Source: Euglena gracilis | Lineage: Eukaryota; Euglenida; Euglenophyceae; Euglenales | Length of the DNA stretch: 64,000 bases | Assembly (NCBI GenBank): GCA_039621445.1 | Contig: CP154954.1 | Span: 77,386,073-77,450,072 of the forward strand | Reading direction: 5' to 3' | Shown here: positions 22,101-34,100 of the stretch, in pieces | How the letters are laid out: the number at the start of each line of letters is the position of its first letter | Numbering within the stretch: the first letter of the stretch is position 1 | Position numbers and translations under genes: made by a program | Notes under the pieces: generated by a model | The model's input: the letters and a program-made list of their open reading frames with translations, nothing else | Told to the model about the DNA's origin: nothing | Databases searched by the model: none

Positions 22101-25100
22101 CTTTAAATCTCGATGTCTCACCGAAAATGCATTTTTTTGAACGTGAAAAACTGAGGGGACCTCAATTTTTATAATTTTGACCACAGAATGCTTTTTCGTG
22201 TTTCTGGGTCAGTAGGAGCTTGAAAAATTCATATTTTCCCCTCTGACCCAAACCCGCAGAAGTCACCTGAGCCACGTGCTCGATGACCTGTCACTGTAGG
22301 GACCTGTCACCCACCTGTGTACTCGCTGACTTGGCAGGTGACATTTTCCCGGGGGGGGGAGGGCAGGTACGTACTTCCCTCCCCTTCCTTCCCTTCCCAC
22401 CCTTAGTTCTTCATGCCATTTTCTGTTTTGTCAAAAGGAGATATGGGGTGGTGATAACAACACATATGCAACACAACACAGCACCTGCACAGATATGCAG
22501 CCCTTGTTTTGTTCCCAACTGGGAAGGGAAGCCCTTTGGTTTTGAAGTAGGTGGTAGGGAGGGGATGGTCCGGACCCCCCCCCTGGGGGGTAAGGTAATA
22601 GGGGGACCGAACCCCCCTCCGCAGCAGTTTTTAAAGGTAGATAAAAAATTTCTTCTTCTTCCGGCATGCAAAAAAAAAACAGGCAAAAAAAGCCGTTTTC
22701 CTTCTCTCTTGAGCATATTGCCCATTTTTTTGGGAGCTTTGGCGTTTCCACATAAAATTTGCACAAAAAAATGTCAAAAATGAGCATTTTTGGATTCATT
22801 TTCAACGAAAAATCAGGGATTTTTGACCAATTTCGGCCTGGTGTCCAGCACTTGCCCATCCACAAAACCGAAAATTTTCGGGGCCCCCTCAGTTTCAAGG
22901 TAGGGGGGGGGTTCGACCCCCCCCACATCCCTGGTTTTACCCCTTTCCAGCGATGGGGGTTGTCTATTGACCACCCCCCTGGTCGGATGCAATTTTTTTG
23001 ATACGGTGTTGGTTATGAATTGGAATAAATGTGCAAATTGATTTGTGTTTTTTTTGGAAAAAGGTTTAAAAGCGGTCAGATTGCCAAGTGAATAGTCAGG
23101 AAAAGGGCTGATATCCCCCCAAAAGGTTAAAAACTGCTCAAAGTAGCTATATTTGCATAACTTTCTTAGACGCTGTGCTCAATTTGCCACAAAGGCCAAC
23201 AGTTGACAAAAGTTGATTGGAAGTTGGCTAGAATTGCCAAAAATGGCCAAAAAATAGCCAAAACAGCAAAAAATTGGCAAAAAAATAATAATTGCCGAAA
23301 TCGGCCAAAAACGGCCCAAAATGCCCCAAAACTGACCACAATCAGCCAAAGTGACCGACAGGGCCAAAAGCAGCCTAAAATGGTCATATCCCAATAGTCC
23401 ATTTTTGCTGACCCGGAGCACTCTCCACTTGACAAGTCCCATGCGAAGACGAACATTAGTGGTCATTGGAGGGGGGGGGGGCGGACGTTGGCTGCCACAG
23501 ACGGCGCTGCTGCAGTCGGCGGAGGACGCGGCGGGCGGCGCGCGGCAGCGGGCGGCGCAGGCGGCGCTGCGGGACATGGAGGCGCTGGCGCAGGGCCACC
23601 GCGCCAACGTGGACGCGCTGCTGGCGTTCCTGGCGCAGTACAACCAGGACGGCCCCCAGGTGCCCCCCACCCCAAGGGTTTTAAGTGAGGTTTTAAATGA
23701 GTGTTGGTTTGGGCGGGGAGGGGGATCCAGACCCCCTCGGACCCCCCCATTGAACTAAATTTTTTCTTCCCTGGTGCTTCGCGCTGACAGACACAATTTT
23801 TTAACAGCTGTTTTTGTCAATTTTTCAAAAATTTGCACTTTTTGAAGCCCCTCAATTTTTTTCCAGTGCTTTGTGCCGTTTTTTTTTTTTTGCCCACGGG
23901 GGAGGGGGGGTTCGACCCCCCTGGCCGGGGGGAGTGGGGTCTGGGACCACCCCCCTCCCCTCCTCTCACTTAATACCCTGTCCACCCCTGGCGCAGGCAG
24001 GGACTGATGCTGAATCGGAGGGCGTTGGATAACTGCGGATATTTAAGGATCAGCCTGAAACCCCAGATACAGATAACTACGGATACGCCAGTTCTTCTGG
24101 TCACTGTTGGCTCGTTCTTGACTTGGTGTTGGGCCATTTTTGAACCACATTTGGCCATTTATGGCGGTATTTGACTGCGTTTGGCCATGCGACAATCTTT
24201 GAATGTTTTGTCCACTTTTTTTTGCTGCTTTTGGTTGCCTTCGGGTGACTTTGCCATTTTCTGTTACTTTTTACTCGTTTTGGGCGTCCCTGAGGTGATA
24301 TTGTGATCAACCTTTCCGTTCCCATCAGTTGCAGCTTCTAGATGGGTTTTCCCAATCCGTGGAGGCTTTTTTGCAACTACGTACATCTGTGGATACATAC
24401 GGATAAGAATTTGACCCCCCAACCTCGGAGCACCAATCCATGATGTGGGGGGGGGGTGGCGAAGGCCTTGCTCATATGTCTCTGGACTTCTCGCTTATTT
24501 CCGCTTCAATGTTTATTTTTATCTCTTTTGCCAATTGTTATTCACCTGGGTAAACCCCCCCCAAATAACACCCCCGAGGTATTATTTTTTTCGTCCTAAG
24601 TCCCGGCCCGAGGGGGGGTATTATTTGGGAGGGGGTTATAGCACCTCAAAATTTTGAACTTTTTCGAAGTCCAGTGGGACCCAAAATAGCACCCAAACCC
24701 CCCTTTGGGGTCATTTTTTTTGTACTTTCTCATGAAATTTAGCACTTTTTTTTGGAGGCCAGATGATTTAGAATTTTTTTTGTTTTTGTTGCCAGAGATT
24801 GTGATTTTTGCCTACATTTTCTGACAGGTCAAGATCCGGGTTGTCGCCCGAAATTAGGTGGGGGGCATTAACTCGGTCGCCGAAGTAGGACCCCGAGGGG
24901 GGGGGGTAATATTGGGGGGGTACCATTTGGGGGGCGGTATTATTTGGGGGGTTTACCACCATTCTAGAAGTCAAATATCGACACAGGCTATTTTATTCCG
25001 ACGCCAAAAAGAAGGCAAAAGTTAAGAAACTAGCTAAGATTGCGTCTGTTGATAACACTTTGCAAAGGTGTTTGGGACCTGGGCCTCTGCGTTCCTAAAT

Positions 25101-28100
25101 GATGTGTGCAGGCTTTGGAGACCCTGGAGGCGACCAACCGAAGCATCGTAACTGTAATGCACAACCAAGGGAGCGCGATGAGCGCATGCGCAGCGCGCTC
25201 ACACACAAGCATCGAGAGAGAGCTCACGCCATGCATCTATGCATCTGTGTGTGCACACACATGCCTGCGTGTCTCAATCAATGTTTCTTCAGTTCTGGGG
25301 CCAGAGCTCAAACCATATCTTTTTGAAGGTCAAAAACTGAACGAAGAACCACCAATGGTCTGTGTTGAGATTTTGGTTGCATCTGCATTCCATACGCGCC
25401 ATACGCACCGCCGAATGCATCCACCGTACAGGGGTGTGGCATGTCACCCTGCTCTCCACATGAGAGAGACACACAAAGTTGTGGAAAATGCATCAGAATC
25501 TGTGGATAACGTCGGCACACGTCTCTGGGGCCCAGGTCGGACTGAATTTCAAGGCATGGCCCCCCCCCCCCCCGTGTCAACTTTCGCCGGGTCACGGTGA
25601 GACCTCTGCCCCTCCTTTCTCCTCCGCCCTCGCTTGGCCCCTGACTCGCTGGGGGAGTGGGTCGGGATGTACGAGCGGCTCGCGGCGGGCCTGGCAGCGG
25701 AGGTGCCGGCGGTGCGGCGGGCGGTGGCCCAGCTGGACGTCGGGGCGGACGTGGCGAAGTTCATCGCGACGCACGCCAAGGTGGGCTGACGTGCGGTTGG
25801 CCACGGTTGCTGCTGTTGTTCGGGGGGGGGGAATCAATGTGTTTCTCGCTCATCCTGAATGCTTTATTATTCTCTATTCAATCTTCTCCCATGTTGTCTT
25901 TTCCTCCGTTGTCCATCCCCATCTTCTCTGCTTTTTGTTCTCTACTCCTTTCTCTTTCGACAAGTTGGCTCGTATTTGAAAGCATTGCAACTGAATAGGA
26001 TATGACTGATAAGATGTGTATCTCTCAAAATGTGCTCACCTCCATTTTCTTTATCTTCATTGTTTTTTTAAGCATAATTTCAAGTTTCGGGTTTTTATGT
26101 TTGTGCAGAGAAATCAGAATCTAAGGACCTAAAAACGTTTTTTTCCTCCACAGCCTTAGACGGCCGGGAATATCACTGATTTTATGAGACACGTCTCATA
26201 AAATCAGACCGTCCGAGTCGCTGGGCCTCAAAACCGAATGTTCGATGTTGATTCCGGTGTTTTTAAATCATCCCCCAATAGCCACGTTGAGCGCGTTGCT
26301 GTTGGGTGAAATCAGGGCAGAGTCAACCATGGCTGTTCAATTTGCTCGGTTTCAAAGTGTCCATTTCCTCAATCCGCCTCTGCGTTCCATTTTTTTCTGG
26401 GATGTGTTTTCCTGCCGTCATGGAAGTGTGTGCAGCCGTCGATTTTTGTGGCTTTGGCAATGGATTCAAGCGGTCTCAATGTTTCAATGTGACCCGTCCC
26501 CTGTTTCAGGGACTGCCATGTGTCTGCCTCTTGTGGTGTGTGTTTTCTGCAAGACGTCACCGTTGCAAGCCTGGACCTCCATGTTGTGGGTGCAGGAATG
26601 TAGGTTGTACAAGGCCAAGTCGCCCAGGATGTCGGACCATCCCAGTGCTCCGGGATAGCTGGCTGTCATCGGTGTTTCTCAACACCAAGGTTATGAGGTC
26701 GTGATGATGCAGTGTTCCAGTGGTGAAAGTTTTTCCTCAGCTTTGTGGCAAAGACTGTCTGCCGTGTTTGAGCGGGAATGGATCAGAAAATTTCTGGTCT
26801 TTTTTTTTTGCTTTCTGGTCCTCCCAAGTGTCGCCTTAGTTGCATATACCAATGGTTCTGCTTGCTCCTCTGCTTGCAGCTGCAGTGCAGTGCAGTGCAG
26901 GTATTTTTGTGATGGAAGTTGACGGATGGCTGTACATTGGTGCTTTTGTTCAGTCAAATTATTTCCACAGTCCTGAGAGACTCTTCCGGGCAGCAGTGAA
27001 TTTTGGTGAAGCACGGCAGTTTGTACGGTGCATCTGGGGCTTGCATGTGCACGACGCCCGCCCCCGTGCTTGACACCGTCCAGGTTTGACGATCCGATCG
27101 TCGCCTGCTGGCCAGAGCTGGCATGCCGAACAGTCTCACACAATCCCGTGCTCACGAGGCCAATGAGCAGGTGCAACATCATGCAAGAACGCCAGGTGGT
27201 CCTGTGGATGGACAATTTTTACAAAAGGAAGCATGGCATTGTGCCGACGAAGAGAGACACCCGTTTAAGTGGCACGGCTTTTGCTGTGCTGCATGTTCCC
27301 AAGCTGGGCAGGTTTGCAGGTTATCCGTCGCTGGCGGATGTGATCTGCCGTATGGGACCAGTGTCGAAGGTTTTGCAGGAGGCAGATGGGGGGGCACTCA
27401 AATGAAGTGTGAGACACGTCTCATACCATGACGACCACAATGACCAAAAGCCCCCTCTGCCCCCATCATGTGACACAGAACGTTCTTGAAAGGGCGTGCA
27501 AACCTGTTTCTTTCACAAGAAAAACCTGGAGGGTTCTGGAACGACAGGCGGATGAGGTCCTCCTCCTTGGGGGCGGGGATTCTCGCCAAGCCGGGGCCAG
27601 AAGAAGGATGGGCGGGAAAGAGAGGTTGAGGGGTCGTATTTCAGCGGGAAGACATGCACAGGGGGATCAACGCTGGTCAGCAGACCCATCTAAACTCAAT
27701 CCCTTCTGGATCGTCATTTTGAGAATCTGCCGCTCAATCCCAGTTAAAAAAAAAACGGAAACAGAAACTGAACAAAAACAACCAAATAATAAAACGAAGA
27801 AATAAACAGAAACAGACAGAACGCCAAGCTAACCACCGCATGCCGCCCACCCACATCTCCCACTTCAGTCCAATTCAAAAACAGCTTATCTGAAATGGGC
27901 AGAACAATGCCATCTGACTATGAATACATGTAGGAAGAACAATTTTATGAGACATGTCTCATAAAACTGTGTTGATGTACGGCTGCTGGCATGCATACAA
28001 AACAGTGTGCGTCCAGCTGTTCCATGTGTTTTTTTTCCCTTCATTTTTCAGTGCGTGGACAGTGGAGTGCTTCAAACAAATTCCAAGGTTCCGGGTCAGG

Positions 28101-31100
28101 CAATTTGCACCTTTTCGCCACCCAGACACCACACTAGACATATTTTGGAATGTACTTTGAATGTATTTTTTCTGCATTTGGTGGGATGATCTCTGTGACA
28201 GCATTTGCAGTTGCAATGGAATCACAGTTGTTATTTTCTGTGCTAGTGTGGAGCTGCGGCAGACTTCCCATATGGTCTCTTTTATTATACACCATTTTTG
28301 TGCGCATATTGCAATGACATCCTGATCGGAAACTTGGCATACTGAGGCGCGCGGTGAAATATTTTTTTTTATTGAGGAGGGGTGGCTGTCCTGTGGTGTG
28401 CTCTGCAACGGATTCCACAATATCCAGCAACTGGAGCATGTCCTACTGTGAACCACATGCCTCCAGCTCGAGGGTCAGCAGCCGCCATTTGACACTCTGC
28501 TGCTGCTCACGAGCGATGTTGAGGGGAGCTCGAACGCTGTCCCTTGTGGCGTTATCATTCAGGCAACCACTGAGAAACCCCCCAGGACCCCCCCCCCCCC
28601 CAGGACCCCCCAAGGCCCCCCCCCCCCCAGGACACCCCCAGGACCCCCCAGGACCCACCCGGGGGCGGTACCCACAGGACCCACTGACCAGCAGTTGCAC
28701 ATCGTCACGTTCGGGCAACGTTGTTGACCGTCGCCAGCAGCACCATATGCGCAGCACCACTGGCACTGGACCCCCCTTGCCAACACCAGCACAGGCAACT
28801 TTGCGTTTGCGGCTGGCATTGAGTTGCTTTTTATTTGGCTGTCCGGCTCCTTTTGCAGGGTTTTACCCAGAAAGTGCGCCAGAGGGGAATCCCTACGTCA
28901 GCCTTTTGGTTTTCAGAATGGCGACAAATTTGGTGGAAATGTGCCCCAACAGCGTGCCACAGCGGGGTTTCTGATTTTCATTTTTGAGGAACGTCCTGTA
29001 GAGCACCATCGCACAGTGGTTCTTCCTTCACTGGTCAGGGTATGAGATAGCGAGGAAACGTTGCGATATTCCCGGCCATCTAAGACAGCTTTCTAGTGGT
29101 TTTAAAAAACGCTTCTGTTTTCCTCCACAGCGTGTGGTAATTTTGTAGCTTTGCTGAAGTTCTATCAATTTCCACAAAATTCCAGCCAGGACCCCACGTC
29201 CAAAATGGAGCCAAAAAGTGCTGCAGAATCAATACTGAATTCACATCAATTTTCCCCTTTTGCCTGCACGTCTCCTGCTGGCACTTCCTTGGGGATGTCA
29301 TATTTGAGGGGGTCATGCCCAAAGCTTTAAAGTTTTTTTTCCGTGGGGTTTAAAGCAGTGGCTTTGAATCGACCAATCCTTGTGTCCATTGCAAGAATTT
29401 CTGAAGCTGGATTTGCGAGATACATTTTTTTTTGGATTTTTGCATCCTAATTCCATTACAGGGAGGGGGGGAGGAATTGACCGCCAAATTTTTCTGTCGT
29501 CAATTTTATCGCCGCCGTTTTTTTTTGACATCATCCCCCCTGTAACCTGGACAATGGGCTCCCCAAAATGAAGGAAATTCAATTTTTGGAGCGAAGCGCC
29601 AGACTTTTTTTTTTTAGTCATGTTTTCCTCCCGTGTCTAGGTGTCACCCCCGGTTCTCACCTTTTTTTGGGAAAAGATGCACCACCACCCCGGTCCTTGC
29701 CCATGTTCTCGGTCCTTAGACAAGGGCGGGGGGAGGTGCTCTTCAGTGGTGTACCGTCACCGTCACCATCCAACTGATTCATGCCAGATGCATGCGGTCC
29801 TCCTGCCGCAGGAACCTGATCCCGACCCGACGCACGTCCACCGCTTCCGGAAGTACGCAGTGGCGGCGCCGGAGGCCCCGCCCCCCGCTGCCCCCCCGGC
29901 GCCCGCCGCTGCGGCCGGCCAAATACCACGCGACGGCACTCAAACACCGCGTTCGGGTGGCGGCGCCGAAGGTGACAGCCGGTGTGCATTCAGACACCTG
30001 CGTGTGCTTGTGCGCTCACCAGGCTGTATTTTAGTCGGCCGCCGACCCCACCCTGGGGGGGGGGTTGCCTTCCTGGGCAGGGTTGTTAAAAAAAATCAGC
30101 CTGGTGCTTACGTGCGTGGCGTGTGCGCATCTGCAGGGGGGATATTCAAGTTGCACAATTTACATTTTTTTTGCACGATGAAAAATTTGCAAAAAGTCGC
30201 ATTTTTTTGCACTTCTTGCATATCTTGCCTTTTTGGCAATTTCACGGGCAAATTATTCTACTACCACACAACTGCAAGTTGCATACTACGCACTTTGCAT
30301 CAAATTTACGGTAACAGCAGTTGCATGATGAATTGTAGCCGAATGCAACTTGACAAAGCCACAGGGGGGGGTGCAAACACGCTGTGTTGTGTTTTTTTTT
30401 GTGTTTTTTTTTGAGTTTTTTCCCCCGGCATTTTTTTTGGATTTTTTTTTTGCTGGAGAATTTTTTTGGGTTGTGCATTCCTACTTTTCTCTTTGATTTT
30501 CCTCGAGACCAAAAATTTGTCAAATTTTTGGCATTTTTACATTTTAAAGTCAACAGATGCTTGTTTTTATGAAAAATTTCCGCTGGCGGAGGCAGGGGAA
30601 TTTTTTTCCTTCCAGCAGAAAGTGTGCGTCCGGGGGAGGTCCTGGAGGATATTACATGAAACTTGCGTTTTTTTTTGTGTGTTTTTGTGTGTTTTTGTGT
30701 GTGTTTTTTTGTCGCGTTTTTTTTCATGGTCCATGTTGCGTCCATCCCCTGATGTGTCAATACAAGTTTGCGCCACGCTTTCTTCCCAGCAGGAGGAGGA
30801 GGTGAAATTTTTCTATGTCCTCTCCAGGGATTTTTTTTATTCTAGACTTCTGGGGGGGGGTAGGGTGGGTGGGTTCGCCAGGTGGGGGTACCCAGGACTT
30901 TGTGGGTCATTTTTGGTCTTTTTTTTTTGGCGCGAAGCGCCACTATTTTTTTATTTTGGAGTTGACTCCCCAAAAAATTGTCTCCCAAACCCCTTCCCCC
31001 CCGGGGGGGGGGTAGGTCACCCCTCCCCCAGGCTTTAAAGACTGTACAGCCCCGGGGGGCTCCTCGGGAATTTACATGCAACTTTCACTTCTGCATATTT

Positions 31101-34100
31101 TGAGGGGCATACTTCCCCCGTGGTATGTGTTTGTGCATTTGTGTGTTTTTTTGCATGTGCATGTGTGTGTAAGTTTGCTTCTTTTGTGTCTGTGGTGTGC
31201 GTGTGCCCATTATGTGCTTGTATCTTTCCATTGTGTGTGAGTGTGTTACTGGGTGTGTGTTAGTGCATGCACAAGGCTGTCCACATCCGGCCTTACAATG
31301 GCACAATCTCCCTTGGCTGTTTTCATTTTTTTTAATTTCAAGTTTATGTGTAAGGCATTAAATATGTCAGGGCAATGATTTATTCATCTTTTCTCATTAT
31401 GAAACTCCCTCATCTCCAATATTTATTTGCTTCGACTGGTATTTTCGTCCAACAAGTAATCCGAGCATTTGGCAATGGGACTTTTACAAAATGCTCGGTG
31501 TTAATGTGTACAACCACACTTGATATTTGATACTCTCAGGGGCTCACGGCTGATGGGGCTCCGCAGCATGTTCCGCCTGCCATTCTCCAAAAGCCCCTCC
31601 GGTATCCCCAAACACAGCATCAACTTGCACAGGCTTTTGAGCCTGATACTAATGTTTTTTCCCGCTCTTCGTCATTATCATGTGCATTAATGCCATTCAA
31701 ACCTGCTTTTGGTTTTCTTGTGATCTTTTTGGGGTTTTACACGCAGCAGGATCCTTTTTGAGGAAAGTGGAACATCCCTCTTGTGTGTTGTGGAGCTCTG
31801 GAAGTGTGGGCCTACGCGCATTTTCCAGCCCCTCTGCCCCCCTGGATAGGCATGCAAGTCTTGCAATGCTACACATTGGTTCTCCACATCACAAAAATCT
31901 CGGCCAATTTTGCAGTGTTTCATGTGCAAAGGGTGTCTGCCAATGATCCACCAGTTTTTGGGTCAACCCAGGCAAAATTTAGTTGAAAATGAGCATTCCT
32001 CAGTCCCCATAGCCGGATGAGTCAGAACCGCCCAATGCAAATCCAATACCAATCCTGGTCTCCACAGTGCATTTAATATTGATGTGTTTTGTTGGTGTTT
32101 TCATTGTATTTTTTTTTTGCATTTTGGGTGTGGTCAAGCACCTATAGTCAAAATGGCCGAAAATGGCCGAAAATGGCCGAAAATGGCCGAAAATGGCCGA
32201 AAATGAAATTTTGGGCTCTATAGGTGGGGGTCCCGAAAATGGCCGAAAATGGCCGAAAATGGCCGAAAATGGCCGAAAATGAGAAAAAAATCATTGCAAA
32301 ATTTTCGAGTTTTTTTTGCCCAACAGCTTTTCCCAACACCTGAGGGGCGATTTCCAGTGCGACCGATTCTTGTCTCTGTGCAGCCTCTGTTCTCTTGCCA
32401 TTATGCCTGGCACTGCAACACATGCTGCTCAAAGAACCACCTCCGAAAGGGTTATTTGGGCCAAAGCTGAATGTTTTGATGATATTTCAGAAAATTTTGG
32501 TGACAAGGGCTATGCTGGCATTTTCTTTTGTATTTTTTGAAGAATAAAACCCATTTTTGGGATAATTTCCCCACAAATCTCCAGTATTACGCCCATTTTG
32601 GCCATTTTTGGATCAATTTTTGCTGATTTTGGGGTATTTTGCACTGATTTGGCAAGTATTGTGCTAATTTGGGTCAATATGAGCTCATTTTATTTTTATG
32701 ACATTTCCGGCCATTTTGCGCTATTTCTCCCAACCTAGCAAAATGACCACAAAAACCCAAAAAATGACCACAAAAAGCCCAGAATTGTCCACAAAAAGCC
32801 CCCAAAAAGCACCCAAAACGACCTAAAATGGCTTGAAATAACCAAAAATTGCCCAAAAACGCCAACAATGTCCACAAAAAAATATGAAAAATATCCCAAA
32901 TCACCAAAATGAGCCAATGGATGAAGACATTAGGCAAGACACAAATATTGGACGAGATGAATTGAATGGAGATACTGGACAAGATGCAATGGTTGCAAAT
33001 ACTGGATAAGATGCAATGGATTACCACCTGTCGGAGCCCGCATCGTTGAGGACCCGGAGGAGGAGGTCCACACCCAGGAGCAGCACGGCACACTGCATCG
33101 TTCCCATTTACGTCCGCTATGTTCCCGGTCCCCTTCCTGGTCCCCCTCACTCCCGGGCCCACATTCCCTGCCCCTGGACTGGCAACCACCCCCACAGCTC
33201 TCCGGGGCCCCACCGTCCCTCGCTCTCTCGGTACCCCCACCCCAAGAAGACCAAGGACCCGAAGCCCGAAACCCGAAGCTATGAAACCCATTAGATCTTC
33301 CTGCACTGGGAGTGCGCAGCACACCCTCTCTGTTTCTCCCTACAATCCTCCAATCACCCCCTCCCTGCACATGCTACTCGACGCTCTACACATCATTCAG
33401 GAGCAGCTCGACGGCTTGCGGCTGACCATCTATGCAACTGCCGATCCCGAGCAAGGATATCAACGCCATTCTTGGGACCCATCCGAGGGTCCAAACCGCC
33501 GGCGGCGGAGTCGTTCATCGCGGCAGAGGCAGCCAAGCAGTCCGCCTCCCACCTACATGCACCCCACCAGCTCATCGCTTTCGCCCCCAACCTACGCGGA
33601 AGCGGTGCAGTTGCCGCCACCATCGTCATCATCGTAGCAGCTGGGGCAGCCCAAGCAACGCCAACAACGCCAACAAGGATGCCCATGCCGCGCGGAGCAA
33701 CAGGTGTCCCGAACCCCGGCTCATTCGGGCTGGTATCCCGAGCCCCGCAGGCCCGGTCGGTTGCGGGTGGGCGAGCATCCCGTTCAGAGCCTCTCCCCAA
33801 ACCCGGCCAGGTGCCCTCCCTCTCCTCCCCTCCTCCCTGCTTGCTTTTCCTCTGAGCTCAAGCCGAGCGCACTTTCTCCCAATTTCGCCACATCCAGACG
33901 GATGATCATCTCATCATGACAGATGAAATTTAACATCAAGGCTTTTTTGAAGTGATGGATTTGTGCCATTTAGATTTTTCACGATATTGCAACCAATTTT
34001 TTTTGACCTCTTTAATCCCTGAGCACCCATTCCAAACGGACCTTTTTGGATGCGTTGGCTTGATTTGTTGCTCACAACTATTTTCACGTTGCATGAATGA

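Larger units (their letters stand above)
26155..29084. mobile_element. CTTAG-family element E2, complete with TSD
   Basis: Left end CTTAGACGGCCGGGAATATC and, on the minus strand from 29084, CTTAGATGGCCGGGAATATC: 22-bp inverted termini with two mismatches. The TSD ACAGC is perfect at 26150-26154 and 29085-29089. It contains three copies of a palindrome with core ATGAGACAYGTCTCAT and a + strand frame with VVLWMDNF. It lies wholly in the F-BAR intron 25781-29811. The superfamily is unknown to me. Confidence 0.88.

Noticed and set aside
23164-23190. CTTAGACGC as another CTTAG-family end
   Set aside because: Similarity stops after nine bases and no inverted partner or duplication was found.
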